The position numbers and the translations under genes were made by a program. Of a stretch of DNA of 64,000 nt, positions 46,380 to 58,187 are shown piece after piece. Below the pieces are notes generated by a model. The model saw only the letters and a list, made by a program, of their open reading frames with translations, was not told the DNA's origin and did not search any database. The stretch's first letter is position 1; each line of letters starts with the position of its first letter. The DNA is from Ligula intestinalis (lineage: Eukaryota; Platyhelminthes; Cestoda; Diphyllobothriidea; Diphyllobothriidae): contig JAYGXS010000001.1 of the NCBI GenBank assembly GCA_036362985.1, positions 44,487,340 to 44,551,339 of the forward strand, read 5' to 3'.

Positions 46380-46650
46380 CCCCGCAGAGACGACCAAGTC
46401 CCAAGTCCAGCCACGCATACCTTATCGGCGGCCCTGGACGCCGGGCCATCTAGACATTGACACTCTGATCTCAACTCCCCCACCGTCCCCCTCCTCCCCA
46501 CAGTGACAACGAGAACACTTCATATGTCCACCAACCACCATAGTTTAGTCATACCATATAAATGTAATGGCCTGACGAGAATTTATTGAAAACAAACGTA
46601 TGTTCGCCAATTTATCTTCTGAAATTTTTAATGGGAATTTTCGCAAATAT
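46380..46650 (+). repeat. 3' pLTR of the 43.7-46.65 kb PLE
   Basis: Direct repeat of 43661-43935, including the C-rich run CCCCCACCGTCCCCCTCCTCC and the hammerhead-like motif. The match ends near 46650, taken as the element's 3' end. No target duplication was identified. Confidence 0.82.
46568..46609 (+). ncRNA. hammerhead-like ribozyme motif, type A, best copy
   Basis: Stem I TGGC (46568-46571) pairs with GCCA (46606-46609). The core is CTGACGA (46572-46578), fully consensus CUGANGA. Stem II GAATTTATT is weak. GAA is at 46588-46590. Stem III AACA..TGTT (46591-46604) has a six-base loop. C46605 is the expected cleavage base. All conserved positions are present; stem II is short, as is common in PLE hammerheads. 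Confidence 0.72.
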
Positions 46651-46659
46651 ATTGCTTAA

Positions 46660-48890
46660 CTGTAAGATCAATGATGAGATGACATTTCCATCCTTTTTGT
46701 TCACTCAGGCCTTTGCCAGGCTACAAAAATTGAATCATGTATATTTTAAGAAATAACCTTGCCACCTGATAAGGGATGTAGTAGACTGTCTGTTTAACTA
46801 CATTCCTGTGCAGTTTGAATAGGTAGCATGCTATCCAAATCGAACAAAAAGCGCAAGATCATTTTGCATCAGCTGCCTGCAAGCAATACTGAAGGTGAAG
46901 CGTCAATATATGACAATTTAAAAAAAAGCACGGAGTGATTGACTTGCAAGTTAATGTGCCGCAAGGAATTGCATCAGACTGCGAATAAGCACCTAGCTTG
47001 GGAGGATGACTGACGTGCCCCGTTTAATAAAACAATTTCTCAATATGATTTCACCCTGTATGCCTAATTGAACAATGACGACTTGGTGGTACGTGGAAGA
47101 ATCCCCTTGAAGGTGCAACATTATGCCGAAAAAACCTCAACTTATTGTTAGCAGCGGTCGTGTAAAGGCGGGTAAGGTTAACAAAGAAGGATGTAAGAAC
47201 TCAATGCTCCTGAAAAAATCCACTGATGGTAAACATTTTTATCCCATTCCGACTGTCAACGTGGTTTTGTTATATACCACTGGTTCCCTCGCCATACAGC
47301 AATCGCCACCATGATTGGAGAAACCCGTCTAACTTGGCAACAGTGAAAACATCCGTTGCCATAGATCAAATTTGTGGTTACTAAAATTGAAAGACGAATA
47401 AGTTTCTCAGAAAAATTTTAGAACTTCGCAAACAATGACAACCCGTGACCACTGAAGTTCGTATTGGTAAAAATTGCATATCGGCTGGGCGGATTCTTCT
47501 TATTGCGGATGAAAAAGTAGTGTTCAGCCAAATTTGTCGTGTCCGTAATGGCTGTTCGTAGTATCTTGTCCCCTTCGGGTATGACACATGCTTGTACAAT
47601 AGTAGATTCATTCGCCTAAATGCTCGATGGGGCAGACAGCCCCGGATCTTCTTTTCTACTACTGCATTTTAACATCATAAAATTACTAAGATAATGAACA
47701 GGCATAGTCATTAGTATGAAAATTCAATTCCGTGATCACCAGAAGATAATATATCGCTTGTACAAAGGTATTTATAATTCAACAGAGCCATTGTCGTAGG
47801 TGCGCAGGAGGATATATGGCAGTGAGCATCCCCGGTATGTAGGAATTACATTTCACTGTAGGCTGGTTGTATTTACAGAGGATCCACCATAATATAGGCA
47901 CACAGAATTAGACGCCTTCACGTCAAGCCAACAACTACGCCCATTTCCCTAAGCTGTTGGTCGACTAGCAGAGAAAAGGAGCAAGGCAATGTGAGGCTGG
48001 CCCCAGCGCTTTGTCCCACACGACAATTTATTGTCGGTCTCTCTAATTTAAATGAAATATAATTGAAATATCGGGACACGCTAAGGTGGCCTCCTTTAAA
48101 ATGACAGTCCAAACGCACGAATGCCTCCTTATTTTAATTTCACGACGCCTCCCACTTCATTTAACTGCAGCCGCTTGTGGTACATCCATCAGACGCGGGC
48201 TCCACAACACGCAAGTCACTTCGTCAAATCTAACCATATGTCACTTTACTCTCTCTTTTCCTATCCAAAACTGAAGAAGCTTTTTCTAGAATAGGAGGCT
48301 TAAATAATATCCCAACCTTTTTTGGGTACGCATGCACTTTATTTTCATGAGCAAATTAGATTTCCTATGTAATAAAATGGGACGATTAAGTTTGGAGTAC
48401 TTTATCTAACACTCATTTGAGGTTGTTTACTTTGCCGTTTGCTAGAAATTATTTCAGTTGATGTCAGTAAAGTGGTGGCAGATAGGGTTGGAATTCGGTC
48501 GAATTCAACGTCTAATAACATCCAAAGAATTTTGTACCCCCTTAAACGCTGTTGAGTGAAAAACTTATTTGCCGTGTTGCACCACAAAAGACCAGAAATA
48601 TTTTCAATATATGCATTGGGAGGAAATAAATTTTAATTTCTTATCAAGAAACTGAGGTCTGTGCACGTATGAGATTACGCATCATTGTCAAAAAAGAGCA
48701 AAGTCTGTTAAAAAACTTATTTCTTATGCATCTGTTATGATTTGAGCAATTCGTTTAAGTGTTCAACTTGAGAGACCGTAAGTTGATTTTCTTGCTGAAA
48801 ATACAGGTCCTTCTCAAGCCCATGTATGAAATGTCGCCAACAATCATCAATTTTCTCGTTGAAGCCGTGTGCCAAATATTTGCAAACATT
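46660..48890. other. non-coding region, unassigned
   Basis: No gene recognised. A GC-richer patch at about 47900-48240 may be a decayed transposon. Short open frames, for example 47123-47314, show no motif. Confidence 0.35.
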
Positions 48891-48899
48891 TTCTATCTA

Positions 48900-49700
48900 T
48901 AGAGCAGATTATATTCATTGAAAAACTTGAAAAGGAACGGGTAGAAGATAAATCCTTTTCACAAAATCGTCGTTGATATTCTGCCACGTCGCTCTGAGTT
49001 TTTTATCTGGAAGTAACCAAATGGAACCGAATGTACTAAAAACTGCTCCGGTATTCATAAAAAGTGAATTCTTTATTTTCAGCTGAATATCTTTTCCACT
49101 TTTTTAGATTGTCAAATTGTCAAATTTTGATATGGACTGAGTTGTCAAAAAAGGTAAAGTACACACACATTTGACGATGAAATATTTAATTAAAATGCTT
49201 TTGGGAACGAAATAACCTATTATTGGACGTATTAAACTGATCCTAGGCGAATTTATTCACGACTTTTGTTATGGAAGTTCATTTTTCTCAGTAATGAGCT
49301 GATTTGTTTAGGTTTTTCTAAAACCATGGTCAAAATAGGCAGCCGCATAAGAAATAACGCTAAAAAACGCATTATCATAGTAAATTCTTGTAATTAATAT
49401 CTCATTTTGAATTTTTTGTGGTGAACATGTAGAAAAAATCGTAATTTAGGGACAATCTTATAAAGCAGCTGAAATTTGAAGGTGTTTAGACTAATTTCAA
49501 GGAAAAGCTGAAGCTCATCGCATTCAAACTCTCAAAATAATCATGAAGGTACATGACGGAAGGAATGCTCTCTCAATGTACAGGAGACAGTGTGTTAACG
49601 GTTGCAATTTACGAATAAAATTACATTTATTAGTCACTGATTGACATTTCCACATGTAAGTTTACAGCGTTTATTAAGCCTGTGGAGTCCCAGTCGGCAC
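48900..49700 (+). repeat. dispersed repeat R2, partial copy
   Basis: Shares CTTTTGTTATGGAAGTTCAT at 49265 with 61148, and neighbouring collinear words (GTTTAGG, TAAAAAA blocks, CTCAAA). It is non-coding and of unknown class; its full length may reach several kb. Confidence 0.5.
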
Positions 49701-50629
49701 AGCAAGTGAAAATCTGTTTTATTTAGTCCAGCCGATTGGCATGAGTATGAAAAGAAAGAACCAACTGAAAATATATGTGTACCACGTGCGCTCTGCAGTT
49801 CAGTACTGTTATCACTCCTCAATATGCCATTCTTTACATTGCACGCACTGTGGAAACATATGCATGCGCAAAGTTTCATGAAAACACTATTTTCAAACGT
49901 GGTTATATTTTTGCTACTGTATTCTTTTGGTTTCTTGCACGATAAAAGTACCTCTACATTTGAAACGTAAATTTCTCAAGCAGTCCCGTTTTTAACTTTC
50001 CGCAATTTCATGTTTTTCTAATAAACAATTTATTCTACCTTACCATTAATTATTACCAAATAACACAGGATATGTGTTATTTTTAGCAGGATGGTTACTT
50101 TCATACATTATTACTTTGTACAAAGTAGGTTGGGATATTTTTGCGCCCCAGGGAGTTTCTTGTAACATCCTTAGATTTTATGAGTTGGGCCACCTGCTTT
50201 GTTTTTTTTGTCAGACGTAACTGCTCCAAACACAACAAATTGGTTCCTAGTGGACGTGAAGAAGAACACGACAAAAGGGGTGCAAATTACCGCAGTACCT
50301 CGAGTTTCTAATAATTAGTGCTGTAAATCAAACGAATTAGAGGATTGAGCCAAAGATTCCCATTTCTTTGTAAAGGACTGCACTTTAAAGGTTTCACTGT
50401 CTCGTTTTTTAATATTTGCTTTGTTTTGTATAGGCTGCAGCAACTAAACTGTGCACAAAATTACGAACACTTCAAAGTTTTTAGTGCATATCCTCGGTGC
50501 TTTTTGGCCTAAAATCGGCGAATTTTTATGGAAATATATTGCCAAGCGTCCATTTGCAAGAACTATGTATTGACCATTGACCTTCGTCAATACACAGCAG
50601 TCACTAAAAACCGTGCAACTTTCATAATG

Positions 50630-51030
50630 TTCTAAAAGTTTGATCATTACTCGAATACAAGTTTGAATACATTAAGGAAAACTTGAAAAGAATACTGAGA
50701 TTGAAAACTTCAAATATATATAAGAAGTACTAAGTTTTTGTACAGAAAAATAAAATGTTCTTGATTATTCCCATGTTCTACTGACATAGAAAAAATATAT
50801 AAATGTACAATAAAATTAAGTATTTTGTTAAGTTGAAAACTTCAAAAAACACCTTTTTTACATAAAAAGTGTCTTAACTCAAAATATTTCGTATATATTA
50901 CCATTCATGGATAAATATTTATTGAATATCTTTAAATAAAGTCGCTCATTATTTTCTTCGCTTCCATTGTGTCTTCATTGATGAATTGATCAATTGCACT
51001 GTTGTTTGACGTCTACACCTAAACCTTTAG
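50630..51030 (+). repeat. dispersed repeat R1, copy 2, left part
   Basis: Collinear with 3735-4080: AAGAAGTACTAAGTTTTTG near 50722 against 3764, and TTGATGAATTGATCAATTGC near 50977 against 4023. The copy continues at 54530 after an interruption of about 3.5 kb. Confidence 0.6.
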
Positions 51031-51618
51031 AATACGATAAATCTAAAGCGCAGTTTCGGAAAGAAAATGTTTTTAATATAAGTTTTTATAAAGAGGACCA
51101 CGTTGCTCATATTAAGATATGCCTTAAAAAGCAAACCATATCATCAAAAATAAGTAATGTTTGTAACGGAATTCTGTTATTCCTATGTTTATTAAAAATT
51201 CATGAAGGTAAACCTCTTCAAAATGTTTTGATGAAATTTTCTGCTGATACGTTTCTCTGCTGGATAAGTGAATTTAGCTCTATTCCGAGAGGTTATAACG
51301 AAAAGAAAGAACATCTTCGGAAAATCGAGTTGTACTCATGAATTTTCGCACAAGTATCACGTGCTCTTTGTCAGACTAAATTAAAAATAAGGCCTGGGAA
51401 TGTCGCATTAGACGTTTTTGAGGCAGAGGTAACAACGAACGAGGGGAGGGGGATTGGGTGGGAGGGTTATGGTGACGTGACTCCCGCGGCGATAGGTTGT
51501 CCTGGTGAGGAGAGGGAGATGTTAACGTTTGGACTGTGGGCCACGTGTTCGGGGGTGGGGGGCAGGTTCAGAGTCAGTAAAATTATACCTTACCAAGCAC
51601 GGACAGCCTGCTGTTGTT

Positions 51619-52254
51619 TCAGGCTGCATTCAGATAAGACGACCATACACGAAAACCGGTATAGTGTGAGTCATGCTCTACGTGTCTGTTTATACTTGTC
51701 AGGCTCGAGTGCCAAGCTTCGAGGAATTTTCTCGCTTGTCGCATATTAGCCATTGCGATCAAATCGGTGCCATCCCAATTGAAGTGGTGACCAAACTCAA
51801 GGGAGTGCGCAAATACGAGTGCTAAACAGTCCCGTAGGCGAACGGCTGACTTATGTTCCTTGATGCAAGTCTCAAGCCGTCTGCCTGTTCGGTTACTATA
51901 AGCACAAGACCAACCAGCGCCCAGTATACGATAAATGATGTTGCTTAGTTATTCCGTGGGTAGGGGGTGCTTTACTTGGCATAGGCTTGCGCGCAGTGAC
52001 GATGCGGGCTTGTGGGCGACGCAGATGCCAAAACGACTTAGTTTCAGAGAGATGATTTTAGATATTCCATTCATAAAGGGTAGAGAATAAAATTTCAGTG
52101 GTACTATACCTTCATTGGCAGGGACGTTCTGTGCTTGACCCTGACGTCTAAGGCAATTCTTGACAAAGTTTGTTGCATATCCGTTGGCCCGGAAGAATTC
52201 GTACAGTAGATTACATATCTGAGGAAAAGTTGAGGATTGGAGGCTTAAAAGCAC
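51619..52254 (-). pseudogene. PLE lineage 3 RT end and nuclease (left arm)
   Basis: Mirror copy of 53559-54194. See that entry for domain content. The sequence is the same at the protein level. Confidence 0.8.
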
Positions 52255-52279
52255 GCTAGAGGTTGTTTATTTAGTTCAT

Positions 52280-52790
52280 TAGGTTGAGTTTAGGTGCAAA
52301 ATATTGTTTACTAGAATTTAATTCCATTCAGATCAGAATACATGGAAAAAATAAAAGGCAAAAATGGGCAAAATCCAGCGTTTTTGGTATCCGAGGAATA
52401 TATTACGCTATTAAACAATGTGAAAAAGGATTTCTTGTGTGCGTTTGCTGCACTATAAAAGAACATTCATAAAGAGCAGAAACCTTTTAATTATATCTGT
52501 TCAAAAAACGAAAGATTTTGTTTTGCCTGCATAAATTTTGAGGTAAGTGTAAATAGAAGATAGCACATTAATTTTGGGAAAAGAAGAGCGACATAACTTA
52601 AAAATTTATCTTGCAATGCTGCCAAGTTTTCTGCCATAAAATTGAGTAATAAACTTTTAAGGTTGTTCTTTGCTATCCTCCATAATAAATGTAAATTTTA
52701 TGTTTGAGGGGTTACAGGCAGGAGTGTGTTTGAGAAATTTATTAGTATATGGCAACCAAATTTATCATACAATCGATATGAAGTTGGAAG
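52280..52790 (+). repeat. dispersed repeat R2, partial copy (mirrored at 53023-53533)
   Basis: Collinear with 60285-60620: CACTATAAAAGAACATTCAT near 52451 against 60368, GCCATAAAATTGAGTAATAA near 52634 against 60554, and TTTTGTTTTGCCTGCAT near 52517. Confidence 0.6.
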
Positions 52791-52901
52791 CAGTTAACAT
52801 AACAAACTTTTGACAGAGTTGTCACGGGACATTGCGAAACAGTTTTTTTTAAAATATCGCCATTTATATAATTCCCTCCTACTGGCCTCCACCACCTCTG
52901 A

Positions 52902-52911
52902 NNNNNNNNNN
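52902..52911. other. assembly gap (10 N)
   Basis: Ten N at the exact centre of the inverted repeat. CACCTCTGA on the left is mirrored by TCAGAGGTG on the right. Any protein read through it is an artefact. Confidence 0.98.
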
Positions 52912-53558
52912 TCAGAGGTGGTGGAGGCCAGTAGGAGGGAATTATATAAATGGCGATATTTTAAAAAAAACTGTTTCGCAATGTCCCGTGACAACTCTGT
53001 CAAAAGTTTGTTATGTTAACTGCTTCCAACTTCATATCGATTGTATGATAAATTTGGTTGCCATATACTAATAAATTTCTCAAACACACTCCTGCCTGTA
53101 ACCCCTCAAACATAAAATTTACGTTTATTTTGGAAGATAGCAAAGAACAACCTTAAAAGTTTATTACTCAATTTTATGGCAGAAAACTTGGCAGCATTGC
53201 AAGATAAATTTTTAAGTTATGTCGCTCTTCTTTTCCCAAAATTAATGTGCTATCTTCTATTTACACTTACCTCAAAATTTATGCAGGCAAAACAAAATCT
53301 TTCGTTTTTTGAACAGATATAATTAAAAGGTTTCTGCTCTTTATGAATGTTCTTTTATAGTGCAGCAAACGCACACAAGAAATCCTTTTTCACATTGTTT
53401 AATAGCGTAATATATTCCTCGGATACCAAAAACGCTGGATTTTGCCCATTTTTGCCTTTTATTTTTTCCATGTATTCTGATCTGAATGGAATTAAATTCT
53501 AGTAAACAATATTTTGCACCTAAACTCAACCTAATGAACTAAATAAACAACCTCTAGC

Positions 53559-54194
53559 GTGCTTTTAAGCCTCCAATCCTCAACTTTTCCTCAGATATGT
53601 AATCTACTGTACGAATTCTTCCGGGCCAACGGATATGCAACAAACTTTGTCAAGAATTGCCTTAGACGTCAGGGTCAAGCACAGAACGTCCCTGCCAATG
53701 AAGGTATAGTACCACTGAAATTTTATTCTCTACCCTTTATGAATGGAATATCTAAAATCATCTCTCTGAAACTAAGTCGTTTTGGCATCTGCGTCGCCCA
53801 CAAGCCCGCATCGTCACTGCGCGCAAGCCTATGCCAAGTAAAGCACCCCCTACCCACGGAATAACTAAGCAACATCATTTATCGTATACTGGGCGCTGGT
53901 TGGTCTTGTGCTTATAGTAACCGAACAGGCAGACGGCTTGAGACTTGCATCAAGGAACATAAGTCAGCCGTTCGCCTACGGGACTGTTTAGCACTCGTAT
54001 TTGCGCACTCCCTTGAGTTTGGTCACCACTTCAATTGGGATGGCACCGATTTGATCGCAATGGCTAATATGCGACAAGCGAGAAAATTCCTCGAAGCTTG
54101 GCACTCGAGCCTGACAAGTATAAACAGACACGTAGAGCATGACTCACACTATACCGGTTTTCGTGTATGGTCGTCTTATCTGAATGCAGCCTGA
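53559..54194 (+). pseudogene. PLE lineage 3 RT end and GIY-YIG nuclease (right arm)
   Basis: 5'-truncated after the RT palm; it starts near the thumb (CNLLYEFFRANGYATNFVKN). Order: GIVPLKFYSLPFMNGISKII, SRFGICVAHKPASSLRASLC, a TAA at 53862-53864, then in the same frame NIIYRILGAGWSCAYSNRTG, RRLETCIKEHKSAVRLRD, SLEFGHHFNWDGTDLIA and ARKFLEAWHSSLTSINRHV. The nuclease motif YIGQTGR is seen as AYSNRTGR, so the second Tyr and Ile are lost. It differs clearly from lineages 1, 2 and 4. Confidence 0.82.
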
Positions 54195-54529
54195 AACAAC
54201 AGCAGGCTGTCCGTGCTTGGTAAGGTATAATTTTACTGACTCTGAACCTGCCCCCCACCCCCGAACACGTGGCCCACAGTCCAAACGTTAACATCTCCCT
54301 CTCCTCACCAGGACAACCTATCGCCGCGGGAGTCACGTCACCATAACCCTCCCACCCAATCCCCCTCCCCTCGTTCGTTGTTACCTCTGCCTCAAAAACG
54401 TCTAATGCGACATTCCCAGGCCTTATTTTTAATTTAGTCTGACAAAGAGCACGTGATACTTGTGCGAAAATTCATGAGTACAACTCGATTTTCCGTAGAT
54501 CTTCTTTCTTTTCATATTTCTGCCTATAT

Positions 54530-55245
54530 TTAATATTTCTAAGGTAATATCGCAATGAAATTGGAGTCATTTACAGTTTGTTCAATTTACCTGAAATTGT
54601 ACGACCTAATTTGACTGGAAATGAAAGAACATGCTTTTCCCTTCATAACGGATTATTTTCTGCATAAGTGGATTGATTCCACGATCTGTTTTAAGCTTTC
54701 GAAGGCAGAAAAGCTGGCCACATGTGGCCATTTTTAAATGCTTATACGTCTTCTGTCTGTTCCGTTTCTAAATAACGCATAAGCGAAACGTATAGTTTAC
54801 AACAAATTATACTTGCACATGAGTCACATTCAATAAGGCCTTTTCTACATTGCATTCGCGGTTACACATGCGACACTTTCCTGATGCGCAAGGACAAAGG
54901 TGCAGTTACTCAAAATTTCCAACAAAAACGTTTAAGGTACTGCATTTTGTTCACAAAACTTCATAAAATAGGTGACCATAATTTTTAAAACTTTAACTCC
55001 TGCTTGTTTCTGAAAAGAAATGTGATTCCTTAAACTTGGCTTCACTTCCATTTCAGCAATTTCAAACAAAATTGTCCAGGTCTGGAAGGGCACTCTTCTA
55101 TGTCTATTTTACTTATTTTGGTGTTCCTGCAGAGTAAAATTAACATAAATAAGAAGTTTTGTTCTGCCTTTCGTAATAGCATAGGAGATTCCTTCGATTT
55201 GTGACCGCTCCCAATTTCGCCAAAATTAATGGCCATTTCTTCTAA
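54530..55245 (+). repeat. dispersed repeat R1, copy 2, right part
   Basis: Collinear with 4316-5215, in the same orientation as the left part at 50630. At 54738 it shows the site without the 124-bp element found in copy 1. Confidence 0.65.
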
Positions 55246-55384
55246 TAAACCTTACTGAAGTGATGATTTCCCTAACTAAAAGGCTTTCAAAGAATTAAAC
55301 CCACGCAAATAAGTGCTTAGTTACCAAGTCCAATTTCATCATGAAACATGCACTGGTTTTAGCGACTACTGTATGCTTTAGCCA

Positions 55385-55751
55385 TGATCACATCCGGACA
55401 GGCGTCTGGTGGCCTGTCCATTCCCCAAGTGGTGACTTGCTTTGGCAAATTTAGGACATCGAATGAAACCATAATATCACTTGGCAGGAAACTAACCCCC
55501 TTTATTTTCTACAAGAATTGTGTTGAGGAGCGGACCATGGTCTCCGAATCAGCGGTGAGTTCTTTGTGATGCCAAAACAACCACTTTGCCAGTCCGTACG
55601 ATTGAGTGCCTTCCATTGATGCTATGGGTCGGAGAGGAGTGCCCTCCTTGTGCACTAAGTGGAAGCCATAGAAGCAAGCGAAGGCCGTTTCTTGTGCTCT
55701 CGCCATGCTTTGGTCAGATGGCGTTACTGCACCCAAGTTCTCTAGTGCCAA
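55385..55751 (-). pseudogene. PLE lineage 2 RT entry segment
   Basis: Minus-strand HLVHKEGTPLRPIASMEGTQ, then SYGLAKWLFWHHKELTADSE and TMVRSSTQFL, the RT region before motif A. It points away from the lineage 2 end at 55795, so the element is inverted or two inserts meet here. Confidence 0.7.
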
Positions 55752-55794
55752 AAGAGTCGATTTGATTTCAAAAACTCACTGCCATAGCAAGAAA

Positions 55795-56460
55795 CACTTG
55801 GCGACATCTACAGGATCTGGTGCAGTTGCAGGTAAAACAGCTATGTCGGGGATACTGGTAGACTTTTCACGAGGTGAATTTGTGGAACACGCGGTAGCAG
55901 TGCGGTGAAATGATGCCTATTTTCAGGTTGCGGTTCATTTGACGAGACCTGCCACATATTCAAATTTGATGAGGCCAAAATTCTCGCAAGAGGTGGCAAT
56001 CAGGTTAGCCGAGAATATTTTGAGTTATGGTTCAAGGGCTTCGAATCCATCAAAAGGCGCAACGATTTGCACAATGCATATTCAGTGCTAAGATCAATTT
56101 CACCAAAGCAAGTTGCCACTTGGTGAACGGACAAGCCACCATGTTATCCTACGCCAACATCGGAGTGGCAAATGGCCAAGCAATCATCATGCTCAAAGCC
56201 ACCACTCGTGATGAAAGTTCAGCAGGTCAGAGCTTGCATGCTTTTCAACAAACTTTCAACACACAAGAAGGCAATTACCGTTAATTTTCGCTGTACGTTA
56301 GCATTGATGACTATATCCTAGAACCACTGCAAACTTCTGTGCTATTCATATCAGCTTCTGCTCTCAGCCTATGTCTCTGGTGACGAATCCTCGACGGATC
56401 TCGAAACATCCGGCGAATAAAAGTATTGTCCCAGCGATCGTGTCGTCTTGTTCTCAGTAT
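55795..56460 (+). pseudogene. PLE lineage 2 nuclease end and 3' terminal region
   Basis: ACATCTACAGGATCTGG begins the IYRIW/CSC region, then YVGDTGRLF with frame breaks (about 55830), CHIFKFDEAKILARGGNQVS (about 55952), EYFELWFKGFESIKRRNDLH (about 56010), then the non-coding tail (GATGAAAGTTCAGCAGGTC, 56210) and the type C hammerhead-like motif. The tail matches 18560-18720 on the minus strand. Confidence 0.78.
56375..56440 (+). ncRNA. hammerhead-like motif, type C
   Basis: CTGGTGA (one core change, 56377-56383), hairpin ATCC-TCGAC-GGAT, CGAAACATCCGGCGAATAAA, TTGTC, then a CGTCTTGTTCTC tail. Directly follows the lineage 2 tail. Confidence 0.58.
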
Positions 56461-56469
56461 ATATATTTC

Positions 56470-58185
56470 TGGACCTCCGGAAACTTTATTGTAACCTTAG
56501 CAGTGTTATCTCTACAGGTTTTTAGAGGTAAAATATTTGACTTAAAAGAATTAAGTCCACTGTAAGTTTCGAATTTCTTGACGCATTGAGCATTACCTGA
56601 CGCAGATCATCCTGCTGACCGGGACTACTAGAGTTAAACATATTGCTACCCACGCGTCTCTGATTTTGCACTTCGGCAATATACTTTATCTCCGACATTT
56701 TCCTTTGCACTTACTGACCTAATACGTAATTTTCTTGTGCCCACGATGACAGCAGTTTAAGTTTAAATTGCTAAAATATGCAGTTGGCACGTACCACTCG
56801 ACGTTCGCTCATGTAAGCGACTTTAGATAAGTCAGAATCATTTTGTTCTCACTTGTTGATTCGTTTACCTGAACTACAATTTCAGACGTAACGGCTGTCG
56901 ATTTCACTCTCTTGCGTATTTATCCAGCAAGTATATAGATTGGAACTGAGATTATTGATTGAGGATTATATCCATTAGAGAGGAATTTCAACTGGAGGAA
57001 TATTTAGAATGCTAGTTTTTTTCTTCTTACCGAAATGCTATCGAAATATATTGTCAAGCTTTGACTTATTTATTACGAAGAAGCCAGAACTAAACAGCAG
57101 AGTGAGAACTCATGTACCAAGATGAAACACTATTTATTGCATGATAATGAGCGTGGCTTGATTTCTCATATATGTGCTGAAGCCCATCATCTCAAGTGTA
57201 TATCTGCAATATATATGTTTCTGTGGAATGTATGATTTAACATTGGTTTAAAAGAAAATGCAGCTAGCTATCCAAAACAAGGTACACATCCTTTTGAGTA
57301 AATTTTTATTTAGCAGATGAAAGGTAAAGTGTTATTTTTTGACTCATCAGGCAATAAATTGCATACATGTGCAAAGATATCTTTAACTTGCATTTAAGTA
57401 CGCAAAATCTCATGCATTGGGCACTTAGGTACTGACGCATTCGTTAATTGTGAGATTTCTTGTCCAACAATAACCCCACAAATCTTCGTAAAAAAAGCAT
57501 ACTACGATTTATAAAGTCACTTTTGCAAGTTCATTCTTCCTGTAAGATGAAAGAGTTTGTTAAAGACTGCGAATATTGTCGAGGTTGTGAGTGAACGCAA
57601 ATTATGGCAAGTACATTATCGTGTGCATCAGCATAAATGCGTACTCCGTAGAGGCGCCTATGTACTCTGGAAACATAAAAGTTTATATGCATCCATTATG
57701 CAACGGATATAATCAGATAGAAGATAACATCTGAATGCAGTGTCCCACTGAATTAAGGTATGCAATCCATTCAGCTGTATCTTGTACTTTTTAAACTTGG
57801 GAACAAAATCAGTGCTTTGTTCGAGATCAATTTGGGTGCCCTTTAGAAGGAACAAGATATTCTTCTATATGACACCGTAGATACTTATTTCACGTCATTA
57901 TATCGATATAACTAATTTAAATAAACCTACCATGAAAACCTAACTTTAAGCCTTCGGGTCTTTAGCATATTGTATCAGCTTCTGAAATCTTAGCTCCATC
58001 AATCCATTAACGTCGCCACTGTAATGCGGAGGTTGCAAGAAAGAGTGAAAATTTAAAAAAATATTGCTATGCGACTTCTCGCAGGGCCTTCCATTGGGCC
58101 CTCAAAACACAACAGTATGAGTCTTCTAGCCAATCAAAGAGCACCCATTGCCTTTGTTAATATTCACACGTGAAACTGAATTGAC
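56470..58185. other. non-coding region, unassigned
   Basis: AT-rich, nothing recognised. Confidence 0.35.
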
Positions 58186-58187
58186 AA

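Larger units (their letters stand above)
51318..54495. repeat. giant inverted repeat, about 1.58-kb arms, around a 10-N gap
   Basis: Position x matches 105813 minus x from 51321 to 52901 (left) and 52912 to 54492 (right). Arms are near identical but not perfect; there are three mismatches close together near 52680 against 53130. The outer edges diverge near 51318 and 54495. Each arm holds a lineage 3 PLE fragment and a copy of repeat R2. It may be a real foldback or an assembly join of two haplotypes or of a hairpin read. Confidence 0.9.

Noticed and set aside
46208..46501. Overlapping open frames on both strands of the PLE tail
   Set aside because: Explained by high GC content of the 3' untranslated region and pLTR.
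51477..51749. 90-codon frame and its mirror at 54064-54336
   Set aside because: Antisense to the end of the lineage 3 nuclease and its tail.
52794..53019. Two identical open frames crossing the N gap
   Set aside because: Mirror images through ten N; artefact of the inverted repeat.
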